Positions 11,301 through 24,980 of a stretch of 64,000 nucleotides of DNA are shown piece by piece (the stretch's first letter is position 1; each line of letters opens with the position of its first letter). The stretch is taken from positions 1,116,304 through 1,180,303 of the forward strand of contig VXAY01004719.1 in the NCBI GenBank assembly GCA_013399855.1, given 5' to 3'. This stretch comes from Oxyruncus cristatus. Taxonomy: Eukaryota; Chordata; Aves; Passeriformes; Cotingidae. A model generated the notes under the pieces. It ran no database searches. It saw nothing but the letters and a program-made list of their open reading frames with translations, and had not been told where the DNA came from. The translations under genes and the position numbers were made by a program.

Positions 11301-13741
11301 TCCAAAATACATAGCTGAGGGCAAGTTAACACACAATTCAGGCTAAACCAGCCAAATACATTCATTTGCTGTTGTGATCCTTTCAATTTTCTGTAAGAAA
11401 GAGACATGCTAGAAATCTTATAGAGACTATCTGGTAGCATAAATGTTTTGTAATCTAATTTAGTCTAAAGACGACTGTTTTCCCTTCAGGACATAGATTT
11501 TTGCATTGAGGGAGGTACTACAACACACCAGGAGCTATAATACTACAATAGTAAGGCATACACCTCATTTCTCTAGTGCTTGCAACATGGAAACAAGTTT
11601 TCATAGCTGTGTTTTATATGTTTGGAGGGAGGTGCTACTATGTATCTATTTGTTGTAAGGCTTTCTTCCTTTCCCAGAGACATGGTCTATATAGACTGGG
11701 GATGTGCAATTTTGTTGGAGCTGAAATTTAGCTGCCCTGGGGAGCCTGTTTACTATAGCACAGAAATAATTAGCATCTGCGTGAAGTTCTTACCCAGATG
11801 TCATAAGTCTGACTGATTTGAGATGGGGTTTGCCTTATCTCTAGTTTTATTGCAAAGAAATTTTATCTTAAAATAGTACTTTCACAGAGTGCCTCCAATA
11901 CTGCTAATCCCCCTTGGTATTACCAAGGAAATATCAGACCATAACTATTCCATGGAGATGTGAAATGAAATCGTCATGCGAGAAGAACGTGAGAACTGCT
12001 GAGCAGACTGTATTTCCTGTTATCTGAGAACTGTACATCTACAAGTAGCTGAAAATTGTGATGCTTCTACGATTCTGTCACGTCCTTCAGCAGATAACAT
12101 TTTGCACAGACCCCAGTACGACCAGAGAGATTAATGAACAAAGGAACCATTTTCTCCCCTGCATGTAGGAGGAAATATATGCAGCCTAAAATGAGGGGTG
12201 ACGCTGGAAAAATGATGCTTGAACTGGGAGGTCATCTTAAAACAGATGAAAGAGAGCCTATTTCTTGCACAATGAGTAGCGAACTCCTGGGATTTAGTCA
12301 TGCAGAAGGCTATGGATACTGGTACTACCAGCTAGTTCAAGGAATGGTTAGACTAATTCATGGGCAACAGGACCACACTAAAGGGAGTAAGCAGGGTTGT
12401 ACTCACTAAACTCCCTGTGCAGCATGTCCTGCCACCATCAACAGAGGTGGGATATAGGGCACGGTGGGCCATCAATGTCGTCCCAGTAGCGCAAATCTGA
12501 TATTCTTATGCATCTCCTCCCCATCCTAACTGCCTTGCCAGGGACTCCAGAGCCAAACTCACCTGTCACAGGGGTAAAAAGGTTCTTTGCTGGTTCTTAG
12601 TCTACAGAACTGGAGCTGGATTACTGGGAAATGAGTACTTGGGGTCCTTGGCATAAGGGAAACTAGATCTGGATCTAGATTAGAACTCTACCATCATTAT
12701 CCAACAACAGTTGTAGAGAAAGGTTGGTGATAGCCAAGCAGCCTGGGAACACCTAGTTATTCCTCAAAACCTGGTGTGGTTTGCATCTGGATTCCTCATA
12801 TTCACTGCCTCAGGAGAGGAGAGAAGGGACAGACTATTGGACACATACATTATCTGGTTTTGCTTTCACTACATTTAGTGAGAGCTGGAAATGTGATGTG
12901 TTTCTCACAGCATCAAATAATTCTTGGTTTTGTCACAAATAGCATTGTTTCAAGTCTGTGAGGGATTTATGGGCAAAAGACCCTTGAAATTGATATCAAT
13001 AATTCTGCTGCTCAAGCTTAAGGCAAAACTCCAACAGCTGTCAGGGGGTATTTTTTTATACTCCATCTAGCCTTAAGGAGGTAAGACCATCATAATTAGC
13101 TGCTAATTGAGAAGTGTGCATCTGAAAAGCCCAATTTCAGAGAACAAAGAGCTGGAGAGACTCATTTCCAGTGCTAATTAGAATTAATTCATAGCTATAA
13201 GTAGAAGGACTCCCACAGTCCTGGGACTCTCTCTTGCCCTCTCCTGAAACACTAGCCTAAACATATGCATACCAATCATAGAAGGCTCAGCATGACTTGT
13301 GTGGCTCTTGTGCAACACAGAAATAGCATGGCTTGTTAAAAATGAGTCTGATTTTTTTTTTTTTTTCCAGCCCTGGGCTATGTTTCCCCTCTGCTTTGCT
13401 ACCTGCTCTTCCTTTTTTGAATCTGAGTACCAATGAACAAAGTGACAACCTCAGCACTTTTTCTACTGCTGCATGAACAGACCTTTTAGAGAAAATAAGG
13501 TTGCCAAAACCATTCTGTCTCTTGCACCCTCCTGAAGATGCCTCCAGCAGGACTAATTTCAGGCACCTGCATGAGTGCATTTGGTTTTCCCTCAGCAGGT
13601 CCACAGCAGCTGTTTTCCCACTTGAACAAGGGCTCCACCAGTAGCCCTGCAGGTGGTGAGGACACAGGCTGAAGCTTCCAGTGTTCATGTGGTCTCTTAA
13701 AAGCCTTCAAGAGCTGCTTTTATTCTTTAAGGCCTGAAATT
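11301..13741. other. Non-coding sequence, no recognised feature
   Basis: No exon, RNA gene or mobile element is recognised. The longest open frame is 133 codons on the minus strand (13287-13688). It begins in unique sequence, runs through a 15-base T run (a lysine run in translation), and overlaps another minus-strand frame, so I regard it as chance. Confidence 0.5.
13352..13366. repeat. Poly-T run (T15)
   Basis: Fifteen T on the plus strand. No retrotransposon body is recognised on the right-hand side, where one would lie if this were the tail of a minus-strand insertion. Confidence 0.9.
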
Positions 13742-13774
13742 AAAACAAACAAACAAAACATAAACAACAAAAAC
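13742..13774. repeat. (AAAC)n-type simple repeat
   Basis: An A-rich stretch with three AAAC units and related AACAA units. Its core is complementary to the (GTTT)n tract at 13989-14030, giving arms of about 17 bases separated by about 215 bases. Confidence 0.85.
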
Positions 13775-13988
13775 CAGTAAATATATAAATAGCAAGTCAA
13801 CATACAATATTTCTATCTTACTTGTGATCACTACATCTCTCTTGTATGTTTTCAGGCAACCACTCACCAGTGCCTGCTTGAGGACTGAGTCAATGGAAGG
13901 GCACCCCAGTGAGAAAATGAACTAGAGCATTCCCTTATGACAGCCAGTTTTGGTTGTCCAATATAAGATGTTTTTAAAATAAACTTGA

Positions 13989-14019
<31 letters not shown>

Positions 14020-14030
14020 GTTTTGTTTTG
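13989..14030. repeat. (GTTT)n / (GTTTT)n simple repeat
   Basis: A T run, then two GTTT units, then five GTTTT units. This is a simple AT-rich microsatellite. It could form a hairpin with the AAAC tract at 13742-13774, although both could have arisen independently. Confidence 0.9.
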
Positions 14031-17000
14031 AGATGTTGAACACCTATCTTTGGGAGACAGCAATTACTTTAAGTTACTTCAGGCTAGGGACCCAAAAAAG
14101 AGCAAGACAGTAATTGATTTGGAGAAATGCAAGGTAACACATTGTCATTAGTGATGATCTAGTTATAGAGGAGGTGGCTTGCTGAATTCTGCTGTGCTGG
14201 CCTCCCTGTGTAAGGGTGTCTAACAAATCTTAGAAACTTCACAGTTTAATTGTGGGTGTCAGAAGCTGGTGCTCCTAAAGCAGACAAGTGGCTTAATTTG
14301 CAGGAAAGAGGAGTCTGTACTGCTTAGTAGGTGTGAGGTGCCTCATTTATGCTCCAAATATAGATCCACGTCTCTATCCTTAGGTACCCACAACGGAAAA
14401 TCTGGTGTGTGATACCTCTGCAAGCATGTGCTGGGCCACATGTGAACAGCATGCTGCTGAGATTGAGAGACTCTGAGCTCCTTGAATACCTTTAAATTTC
14501 CTGTTGAAGGAAACTGATTTTCTAAAAAAAGTTTTCCAAAGGATTTTCTTCCCACAGGTACTCATCTGAACCATTACATGGCAAGAACAATCTTTTGATT
14601 CTTTTCTGTGTGGGTTAGGGATGTTTTTCTTTCCATGTGGTGTGTCTTGTGTGTTATTACACAATTCCTAGATGCTCTTTTTGGTGAGGGGCGTTATCTA
14701 CTGCTGTCATAAATGAGTCCAAAAGGCTTACCTTGGCTTTGTATCCTGCTGCTGAGGGGAGATGCAGCTGCCACAGTCTTTGCCTTCATTAAGGTTTCAA
14801 CTCAACCATAACCCCTCTGCTCACCTTCCTCTGTCACCAAGGCACTGAGGCCCCTTCTGTATAGGAACTTAAGCCTGAGAGCTGGGACTTCGCATTCCCA
14901 TCTTACCCAGGGGACCAGACCAGACCTGCGCCCTCAAATTTCCCCACAGCTTAGAGCCATGCTTTGCCAGGAGCCCACTAAAGGTTTACAGATAGCTTCA
15001 GGTGCCTCATGCTAGGTAAAAGCAACTTGGTAGGCAGAGAGTTGGCTTGTACAGGGTTACCAAACACAGCAATGCTCCTCACAAGACAAAGTAACACCCT
15101 TCCCTTCATACAGCCATTACTCCTGCCCTGTCACCCTGTGCTGGTGGCAGGCAGTGTGCCACACACTTCTTCTGACCTGGCTTGTGACATTACAAACCCA
15201 GATGCTCCTCGTGAATGGAGCCTGCTATCATTTTCTGGGAGGCTTCCATCAATTCCCTTTGCCAAACATCTGGATTCCCTGTGCAGTCTTCAATAAATTT
15301 ACACTGCTCCAGTCCTGCAGGCAAACAGGGACAAGATGGCTTGACAAGTTCCCAAGTAGTTCACTTTTGCCAAACACCAGAATTTCCTTCCCTTGCACAT
15401 CTGATTCCTGTTGCATTGCCTGCAATCATACCTTCAGCTGCCTCTTGGAATGCTGAGAAGCAGTAACAGTGGGACTCAGAGTTTTCCATTAGGTCTTGCT
15501 GGCTCATATTTGATGGATTTGATTGTATCTACAGTGGCCCACATTTCTTACATTAGGTCAGCAAAGCTGAGTAAGTTTGTATAGAATTGTAAAGACTTCA
15601 AAGCTAATTTTATTTAACATCTCACTGACCTAGTCTGTAGCAGAGCAATCAAATGACTACAGAGCCAACTGCTTGTTGGGCACTGTTCTCCTCACGACCT
15701 TAGGTCTTTTCCTCTTGAAGGCATGAAACATGGTATCAAATAAAAACTCTTTTTATGAGTTGCAAAAATTTCTTTAACACCTTTGGGGTTAGAAGTGGAA
15801 CCAGAGATACTGAAATACCGTTATGATGATGCTGGGACTGCTCTGTACCTAAGTGATACCATATGTTGGCCTGCTTCTGACAGTGTTTACTGTGTAACTA
15901 CATTGGCTGAATAGGAAAATGTCTGGAAAAACAGTCAGGGTGGAAAGGAATAGTTGCAAAGAGCCTCTCTGAGCAAATGCTTAAAATGTTCCTAAGGGGC
16001 AATGCCAAGACCATCATCTTTGATGATTTTGTTTCCAAACCATCCAACCTGCAGAACTGGTTATGACCACTAAAGTAAGAAGACTGTCCCAAATTGCACT
16101 TAGGAGATGTCTTTGTGCCTCATTCTTTGGTGTCTATGCAACGGTGATCATCAATCCTGGGGATGGTGCCCAGACAGAATTCCAAAAGCACTTTGGCGTG
16201 ACATTGCATGGGAGGGGACTATGACCTGCAACAGGAGAGAAACTGAAATTTGGCAAGTGGTTCTGTCAAGGTTCTAAGCTTTGTATCTAAACCCCACCTA
16301 TCATATTAAGAAGTGCCAATAGATTCTAATGTTTGTTTAATCCTGCTTTCTGCAGACAGTCAAAGTGTGGAAATCTGAGGTGGCAGTGACAAAACTCCTA
16401 TTGCCAGTTTTGGACACAGGTTTAACAATCAGCTGACCACACTTTGGACTGTTGGGAAGGGGAATAAATCCCATGAAATCCTTATAGTCACATACACATG
16501 GAGCCTGGCTGGTACCTCACTTATATCTTATAACTATTGCAATTATAAAATGTCTAACCTTAAATAGAACTTTTCTTGCACTGTTCCCTAAACATTTCTT
16601 CTCCAAGTCTGTTACTTACTCCCATTATGAGGCTCAAAATGTCCCAGAATCTGAAAGGTATTTGATCCAATCCCACAGCTGCTATCCCAACAAACATGTA
16701 AATAAAACAAAGATTCTCTGAATGGGGATCTCAAGCATTTGTGGGGAGGATTAAGGATTAGTGAAAGATGATTCCGTCATTGTTCTCCTAATTGATAAAA
16801 GACAGTCCACTGCTATTTTGAATAATACTGTTACCACACAAGTCTCAAGCAACTTAAGAAAAGATCCTATGCAATTGAGAAGAACTGCTTCTGCATGTTG
16901 AAAACGTTTCTGTGAAGTTACTCCACTCCAAGTGCTTTAAAATCAGGACCAAAGTGAGTGAGGCAGTATCTCTGCTTTCTCTTTTCATTGAAAAAAAAAA

Positions 17001-18330
17001 AAAAAAGTGCTTTCAGATGAATCCACTTCCTTTTTCCTCTGAAAATTTCCTTTCCCAAGTTGCATCTCCTATGTCTCTGAGCTCCTTCCCAGCAGTGTCA
17101 CAACCTAACAATCTGCTTTGATGCTACGATGCTCCTGCCTGGTCAGTCACTCCTCTCCTCCCAAGCCCAGAAGAGCTGGAGAAAATTTAAAAGCAGCTCT
17201 GCTCTTCCTTCTACAGCAGCTTTCCATCCAGTACTTGTTCACCACCTGAACCTGGCACCCAGGCAGACTCATGTTAATAGAAACAAAAGCAGCCAAGCAA
17301 ATTGGTTAAGGTCACAAAGTCTCATGATAGCTTTATGAGGTATCTTGTAAGCTACATTTAGAAATGTACACCTATATTTACTCTGAACATCATCTCTTCT
17401 GTTGAATATCACTGCATATTCAGAAGGAATTAAAAAGAAAATATGTGAAAGGGAGTGGCACACTTGTGTAAGGTGTGAGGGTCCTCCTAATGCAGAGGTT
17501 GTATCTTAGTGGACAAGAAGAAGGTGTCTGGCAACTGAAAACTGTTGTCTGTAAATGCAAAGGGAATTTAAACATGGGGTTTAAAAGCAGCTCATCTCTG
17601 TGGGATATCTGAACAAATCTTAACACAAACCTTACTAACTAGAACTTTCAGGAGCTCCTAAGCTCCCAGCTGTGGAGCCCCAAAGCCTCTCATGGGGTTC
17701 TGTTGGGATCATGTGTGCAACACACTCTGAATAGGGCTGGTCCCACATGAGCTTTGACCAAATGTTGCTGTGCAAGCCTTGAGGGTGAACATGCACTTCA
17801 TCTCTTTGAAGCTGAAGTGGTGGCAGTGGGTTTAGAGATGTAGCAGTTGGTGGGCATTGATCTCTGGTGGGAGAGAAGGAGGAAACATCTACTCTGGTAA
17901 ACTGGAGCAAAGAAGGTTGAGAGCCAGCAAAGGGCTGATGAGGTTGTACTGCTCCATATACAATACCATAGCAAGTTTGACACTGCACTGAGAGAGCTCC
18001 CATGAAGCATGCCTCATCTCTTTCCCAGCTCCATCACATGACTATGGCCTCCCAGGGCTGCTTTAGACACCAAATGTGCCTTTAATACCATTGTGTGGAC
18101 CCAAAACCATGTCACACACAGTTTGAGTTGCCTTTTGGGGAAAGACTACAGGGAATTTTTGGGTCCATTCATGTCAGATGAAAAAAGGTCATCTTCAGAC
18201 ATAATTTATTCTCCTTTTCTCCCTCCCAAAAAGCAAGCATGTAAGCAAGCCAGCCAGAGGCAAAGGCTGTGATTTTCCTTACATTCTTCTAGCTAAGACC
18301 TCCTGTCCTTTCCCTCATGTCATTCAGGGG
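14031..18330. other. Non-coding sequence, no recognised feature
   Basis: More than 4 kb of ordinary AT-rich sequence. No exon, RNA gene or repeat family is recognised. Open frames reach at most about 122 codons (17635-18003, minus) and overlap others. A 16-base A run lies at 16991-17006. Confidence 0.5.
16991..17006. repeat. Poly-A run (A16)
   Basis: Sixteen A in unique sequence, with no upstream retrocopy recognised. Confidence 0.9.
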
Positions 18331-18356
18331 AAAAAAAAAAAAAAAAGAAAAAGAAA
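18331..18356. repeat. Poly-A run with interspersed G
   Basis: Sixteen A followed by GAAAAAGAAA. This is a simple homopolymer tract preceded by a short G run. No parent element is recognised. Confidence 0.9.
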
Positions 18357-20290
18357 CTGCTTCTGGTTGTTTGGCATCTGATCACAAGCTTATATGAGAA
18401 GTGAAGAGTGATGTGCTAGGGAAATCTGATTCCCAGCATGACAAAGACCTGCAAGCAAAAAAAGAGCTGCTGAATATGTACAGAAGAGCTAAACAGTCAC
18501 CAATGGTCCCTTAAAACTCCAAGGAAAGCATTTGATATCCTTTAAGTGGACAGCATGAGTAGTCAGGTGAAATTAAGAAAGAGAAGCTATAGACCTTGAA
18601 ATCAGGGAGCTTTTATTAAAATGTTCTTTCTAATAGCAACCCAGCTAATAGAGAGAGCTGTGTGACTACAAAAATTTAAAACTGGACAAGGCAAAAGCAT
18701 GAGGATGAAACAGAGTTAATAAAGAGTCAATAATCCTGCTTGGGGATGGGGTGAACTGTTGGCCTCATGTCATGTGTCTTTTCCATTCCCCACTTCTGTG
18801 ATACTAAAAAAAAGTCTGACCCAATCCAGGGATTACATGAAGAATGCGATCCAACAAAGAGAAACAAACACATGGCCTTTTTACTCACCCTCCAGCAGCA
18901 TTCAGGGCCAGAAGAGGGGTTGGTCTGAATAGTCAGGATTACATTCCTGGCTGTGTCTAGCAAATGCTATGTGGGTTGAGAGAAAAAAAACCCACATATG
19001 TGCCTTCTCGTTGGAATATTTTCTCTGTGTCTGCTGTAAACCAGGTGTCAAAAGAAAGCAGTGATGGCCATTGAAGCCATTCTTGCTTCCCAGCATGTCT
19101 GAGATGTTATTTCTTCATGTGTCTGCATGAGAATGGGCTAGTCCCAAGCACAGCTCAGCAATTAGGATATTAATAGTTCTATTACTCTGAGCCATCTAGT
19201 TTGCTTTAAAATTCATGGTGCAGTTAGCCAAGGTTTGTTCATAAAGTACAGAGATACAGGAAGACTGAGTCAGAACAGAGCTTTGAAATGCATCAAGCAA
19301 CCATTTAATTAAAGAAGGGAGCTCTAATATTGTGTTCCAAATGATTACTTATTTATATACTCCTCAAACAGTGCTATTTTTAAACCAGATTTTCAAGAGA
19401 AGACAATTTATATTTTTATATGCAGACAGTCTAAAAATTAAATGAGCCGCCAGTACAGTACTGCCCTGGAGGAGTAGGAAAAGAAAAATCTCCACGCCAC
19501 TCCTTCTGGTTCTTCTGCTGCCACACACCACCATGAATGCTAGAGGTCAAAATAGGCACCTCAACGTATGCAGGCTTGCCAGCTTCTTCCAGCAGTCCTC
19601 TTGTGGCAGGTCATTGCCTGGAGTCTTCAGGACATCAGCCTGGAGGTGCCTGGAGGCAGGTGCCAATAAGCCTGGGGAGTTGGGCATGTAGAAATGTAGG
19701 CATTTGTTGGGGGTGGGGACTGTGCCTCCCCCAGCGAGAAAGAAGGGCTCTTAACTTCTAAATTGTGGACTTCCATGGGACGAAACAGGGATTTCATTTT
19801 ACAATACTGAAACTAAATTGGCAAACCCTGGATCCAGTTGAGGACCTTCACCCTTCACTCCTCTGATATTTGCTGATTGCACCTGAGTGGAATGTGAAGT
19901 TCATCAGGGCACCATTTTACGCCCATTTTTCACTGGTCTAAATAGCCATGCAAGTTGTAAGGAAACAAAATGTTGTCTCCAACAGATGTTTGAAAACTTC
20001 AGTTTTTCTTAGGAGTGGAGCTGAGATGGGCCTGTGTGGGAAGGAATGAATGTCTGTTGAGTTCCTAAAGAAATCTGAGCCCAGCTTGAGACACTGAGCC
20101 CAGTGGCTTCTTCCAGTTCCCTAACAAAGGGCTGCACCCAAGTGCACTGAAGTCAAAGAGACAGACTCTCATTGACATCAAAGGACATTGAATTGAACTC
20201 CATGAAGGATTGTCTCCACCAGGGACCAGCAGAAATAATAGCATGTGATGTACGTGACCAACTGCCCCTAACCAACCACTTGGATTCCAG
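18357..20290. other. Non-coding sequence, no recognised feature
   Basis: No exon, RNA gene or repeat is recognised. Open frames are below about 92 codons. A run of A/T-rich text near 19310-19440 is unremarkable. Confidence 0.5.
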
Positions 20291-20960
20291 GCATTAAACA
20301 CTGCAAACAGTGAACATGCAAACAATTCATGAAAACGTGCCAAAAAAATTCAAAGAAAAATATGTAAGGAAACTGCAATGTGTTTGTGGGTATTGTAGGA
20401 GGAAAATGTTATATTTGTGGAATAAATTAGTCACTGAGAAGTGTTTTCTCAGCTCAGAGTTGTGTGGATTCAAGTCAGCTAATCGAAATAAAGCTTCTTT
20501 TTGCTTGCCAGAGGAAGTGGGCAAGTACAGAGACATGGCTGAAATGAGTTTGGGTTTGCTTTTAAAATGTGAGGTGCCAATTACATCTCATTTTAATTGT
20601 TCTTATTGTTTGAAAGATCATTTTTGCTGCTATTTAAATGCTTTGGTTTATTCTCTCATGAATGCTGACAAGCTTTGGTCTGGTGTTTATCCATATCAGA
20701 CACTGCAAAGCTCATCCAGTTTCTTATCTCATTCTCATTAGATTATCATAATGCCCTGCCGTGAGGTTTGCTGGGCTGTTTCCTCCGGCAGGGAAGGCCA
20801 CCACTCCTGTGAGAGCATTACACATGGGAGGAAATCCAGTGCATTTTATTCCAAATGCATCATGCCTTTTGCAGGCTATAAATGAAAAGGATTAACTAAA
20901 AATGGGAATATCTGCAGCTGGGATCCAGATCAATTAGGAAATGGGGTAACCACAAGAGCA
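20290..20960 (+). other. Unassigned block: candidate conserved element with L2-like trace
   Basis: This stretch carries the longest plus-strand open frame of the region (143 codons, 20310-20741). It has no known domain, no signal for a start context and ordinary base use, so I do not call a gene. Just after it, near 20730-20755, 'SH(S)H-LDY-NAL' style text in shifted frames resembles the L2 LINE box 'SRLDYCNAL'. The following 100 bases could be the continuation, but I cannot follow it with confidence. The block also contains homeodomain-like AT motifs. Options are a decayed L2 fragment, a regulatory element, or neither. Confidence 0.25.
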
Positions 20961-21699
20961 GGCATGACTTTCACATGCTGAGAAATAGCTGTGCAGAGGC
21001 AGCACAGTAAAGGAAGGAGGGTCAGGCTCAAACCTTTGGCTCACATTTGTTCCTTTTTAGACAAACACGATAGGGTTGCCGGGTGACTGGTCTGTGCCTC
21101 ACTTACAAGCTCTGTCAGAGAATCAAAAGCATCCATTTAGCTCTTCCCTAGGAGGATCTTCACTTGGTGACAAGAAGTGAAGTGGAAGTGGGATTGTCGA
21201 TGCCTACAACACAGGATTGTGGCTTCTGACGGTGGTAGAAGAGTCTGTCAGGAGCTCTGTGGGTACTTAGAATCATCTGCACACAGGCAGCCCACACCTC
21301 CAATGAGCCATGCAGGATCAGAGGCAAAGAAACAAAGGGGTTTTGGGTGCAAATGAACCAGCTCTGGAGAGAGCCATGAAGGTTTTTCAAACAAGGGATC
21401 AGACAATTAGAGAGGGAACATTGAGAAGGATAAAGGATAAACTTCTCTCGTCTGTGCATGTTGGCAACCATTGCAGCTGCTAAGTTGCAGGTTTGGGTAT
21501 GAGGGTTAGCGCTGTGTTCATTAAAAACTGAATTTTAGTTCAGCTTCTAAGGTAGAATAGCAACAAGAGCTACACTGTTCCCAGGACTGTTCCACTGTGG
21601 ACCAAGATGCTGAAAACTGCAGCTTTCCTTACTGGTGGGTGGTTATAAATATGGGTGGTCAGAAACGCTGTCAGATGCCAACCAACTCTCTATCCCAAT
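20961..21699. other. Non-coding sequence, no recognised feature
   Basis: No exon, RNA gene or repeat recognised. The longest open frame is 103 codons on the minus strand and shows no domain. Confidence 0.5.
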
Positions 21700-21825
21700 A
21701 AGCAAGTGCCTCTTTCTATCCAGGCATCACAAAGCGCTCTGCAAAACTTCACAGACACACTTTCACAAAGACTATTTGGGCACTGAAATATGCTGTGTGA
21801 CTTCTTCAAGGTCATAGAGAAAACC
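21700..21825 (+). mobile_element. MIR-like SINE fragment
   Basis: The plus strand contains 'cacaaagcgctctgcaaaac' at about 21728, matching the MIR 'aaagcgctttacaaac' segment. About 60 bases later 'gtgtgacttcttcaaggtca' (about 21795) matches the MIR 'agtgacttgcccaaggtcac' segment, in the right order. The stretch between them is degraded. MIR is an old tRNA-derived SINE mobilised by L2, non-coding and long inactive. Confidence 0.45.
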
Positions 21826-24800
21826 CGTGTGGCACAGACGACAGGTTGTTTAAATCCCCAAAGATAACTCCTCTCTTCGCTTCCCCAGAGAGTCCCTGTC
21901 ACGGAGCATCAGTCTTTGGCCCTCTTTGCCTTTCAGCTGTTCAACTGACTGCTGCTGCTCGCTGCACAATCAAAATCCTGTTTGATATGGTTCTCTTGCT
22001 GCTGGTGTTATTTATAGCTGTTCTTACCTTTGACCAGACTGGGTTTCTCTTTTTGTTTGAGCATGTTCAGGCCAGGATGTTGTTTCAAGCACTGTGAGTG
22101 TCTTTCGTGCAGCAGGTGCTGCTCAAAATCAATTGTTTGCCCTGATACTGTATTATCACCCATCTATGGCTTTTCAGATGAGTCAGCTGCTGTGATAGGG
22201 CTGTCACTTCCTAAGTCTTTTTGGTGAACACCACATTTTACTTCTCGCATGTGTTTCCTTTGCTCCCCGTAACATAAGGTGGTTTCTGATTGCCAAACCT
22301 TACAGATCAATACCTCCCCTTTTTTGTCTCTCACAGACAAAAGGCTACTGACTGTGGCTCTGAGGTTCATTAGAGTTCATAACATCACTTGTTTAAATGT
22401 TTGGGGTTTTTTTTATGTTACCACGTCAAATGTGCTTAAGCGTGTGGAGTTGGCTTGCTGCAGCAGTGGATGTCTGCAAGCTCTGCCATGCTTCTGCTGA
22501 TGGCTGGCAGAAAATTGCCTGGAGGGGCCTCTGGAAGGATATTGCTGGAGATGCCACAGAGAAACGGGAGAAGGCAGCCCAATCTGGGCTGTGACCCCAC
22601 TGAGGGCCTTTCTGCACAAGGCAGGATTGCTGCAGCAAACACTTGGCCTGAGACCTTGGCTTGGCAACATTACAGGAGCAGATTTACTGGTGGGGATCAA
22701 GAGGGCCTTTGTCATTCCTCTCCATTAACACCATCCAGCACATGGGCAGTGTCACAGGATGACATGTGAAGCTCTGCAGCTGCCCCCTCTGCAGCTGTAT
22801 CCAGCTTTGACATCCTGCTCATGTACTTCTCCAGAATCCACCCTGACCTGTCAGTCATGAATTCAAGTTCTTTGGTCCAATCTGACTGAGAACGGTGTAA
22901 GCACAGATAGAAAAAAATGCATACTCTCTCAAAACAGCTCTAAACATGATGAAGGTTGGGTTAGTTTGCCCTGTAAGGTCTATCCTGTGAATCATGGCTT
23001 CCTACTTTTCAGCTAATGCATTGTATGATGTTGTCTCAACTTTCCTCTCTCAGGTCTCTGAACTTGCAGTGCAGTCAGTGGAAAATGCTTTTGGTCCTGC
23101 ACTGGTGACAAGATCTGCCCTGTACACTTGCTTCCAGCTTCTGGGGACTATCCAAGTTATTATTCAAAGGGCACATCATAGTAGATGAGGCAGAGGGGAA
23201 ATGTGGGATATTTTACACATAATTATACAACTTAAAATCAGACCTAGCAAGGTAAGAAATAATGTATATAAAATTAGCATAAACTGGTGTATCTTTTTTT
23301 CTTGCGTTGCTCAGGGGCTATTTGGCTTCTTGTGTCCTGAGCTTATGCATGCACCTAAGGTTGCCTGATTGAAGCCCCCCATTGGCTTCTGTGTTTGTCT
23401 TGTAGCACACCAGGCTGCTGGTTCCCTCTGAGTCCCTTTGGCTCTACTGACAGAGAAATATGAAGTAACAATGATATTCCCTCCTGCCTTTGTGATACAA
23501 AGGAAATGCTGCTTGCCACTTCTATTTGGAATCCATTAAACTGACTTTTAATGCTGAACAGACCTTTTTCTGATGATAATTAGTTCTCATGTAGCTTTTA
23601 GCATTTGGGTTCTCAAAGCCCAAAGGAAGAAACCATTTCCCAGAGCACTAAACCCCATTCATCTAGACAGGATAGTGGGAGTTAGCCATGGAGGTGAGCG
23701 GGATTTGTTTAGGGATTTTTAATTTCATTTTTCAGGGATTTGGTTGGTTCTTGTTTATTTGGTTGTTAACTAGTTTGCTGCTCTTTCTACCCTTCACTTT
23801 CAAAAGCTTTACTATGCTTCTCCTCATGGTCATTTTGCTGAGAGTCACTGCTGCATTGTCAGCTTCTGCCCGAGGCTGAGGTGGCTTCCAGAGGTCTCCC
23901 TGAAGCTTTCTTTTGCCTTCAGCAAGGATAAGGCTGGGCAGAAAGCTTTGTGTTCGATGGCTTCAAGGAGCAGACATGCAATTCCCTCATTGCAAATGGA
24001 GTTTTCATGTTTTTCTTTTGCTATGAGAGGGTATTCTCTATCCTCTGCCAAAGGTAGACCACCTAATTCAGCAGTGTGTTTACCATTTTTCTTCCTGCCT
24101 TTGCTTTGCTTTACCTGAGAGAAAAAGGCTCATCAGCTTTGTGAGAGCTCAAACGAGAGGTCTCACACACTGGCAGCGGGTTAGAAACTATTTGGCGACC
24201 AAAGCTCTGGTCCTTTGCTTAAATACAGCAGCAGCTCACACAGATGGACTCCCACAACTCTGCTGTTGTCTTTGGCTTCTGATGGAATCATGAAATAAGA
24301 GAAATTATTCAGTCTCAGTGACAAAGAGCATCAAATATTGCATGTCAAAGCCACCTAATGCCATTGTTCTGGAGGGCAGTCAGCTTTTCGCCTCAAGCTG
24401 TCACCTGTGTAGGTGAGCTTGCAACTGAGAGGGCTGTGACCCTGCTTAGCAGCAGCGGTTTTACATGGCTGTAATTGGGATGACTAGGCATGACTTCTGG
24501 TTTCTAGCTCCGTGAGTGTAGAATCTGCCCTACAGTAGGTGTGGGAGCTTCCATCACAATGAATTACTTTGAGTTGTGGGAAAGGTTTTTTTATTAAATC
24601 CAGAGGCTTTTGGAATTAATTTTTTTTTTGTCACTACAGGCCAGAAAGGTGCATTTTCTTCACATTACTGAAGCAAGTAAGAAATCCAAAGGCTGCAAAT
24701 AATGTGCAAACACTGCAGCTAATGGTAGACAGGCAAACAAGCTGTTCTGGTGGAATGTGAAAACAGGGAATTGAAAGGAAGAGAAAAACCTAAATGAACA

Positions 24801-24922
24801 AGATGATGCCAGCACACACATACCCGAAATGAAACCCCCAAAAACCTGAGAGTGAGACCTTCCCTCTTTTTGTTAGGTTTTGGTGGTAAGGATCTCCTCA
24901 TTATGTACTGAGGCTACCACAC
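21826..24922. other. Non-coding sequence, no recognised feature
   Basis: No exon or RNA gene is recognised. Around 22400-22780 the sequence is GC-richer and several frames on both strands stay open for 65-104 codons at once. That pattern comes from composition and not from a single coding frame. No known repeat is identified there either. Confidence 0.45.
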
Positions 24923-24980
24923 CATATAAAGTTTTTATATTCATTATATATACATGATTATGTATATAAAGTATATACAA
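24923..24980. repeat. AT-rich, TATA-repeat-like stretch
   Basis: An irregular TA-rich run with several TATATA and GTATATA motifs. It is a degenerate AT microsatellite. A second short (AT)6 run lies at 25710-25721. Confidence 0.7.

Noticed and set aside
22413..22769. Cluster of six overlapping open frames on both strands
   Set aside because: Simultaneous openness of many frames reflects GC-richer composition with few stop triplets, not one coding exon.
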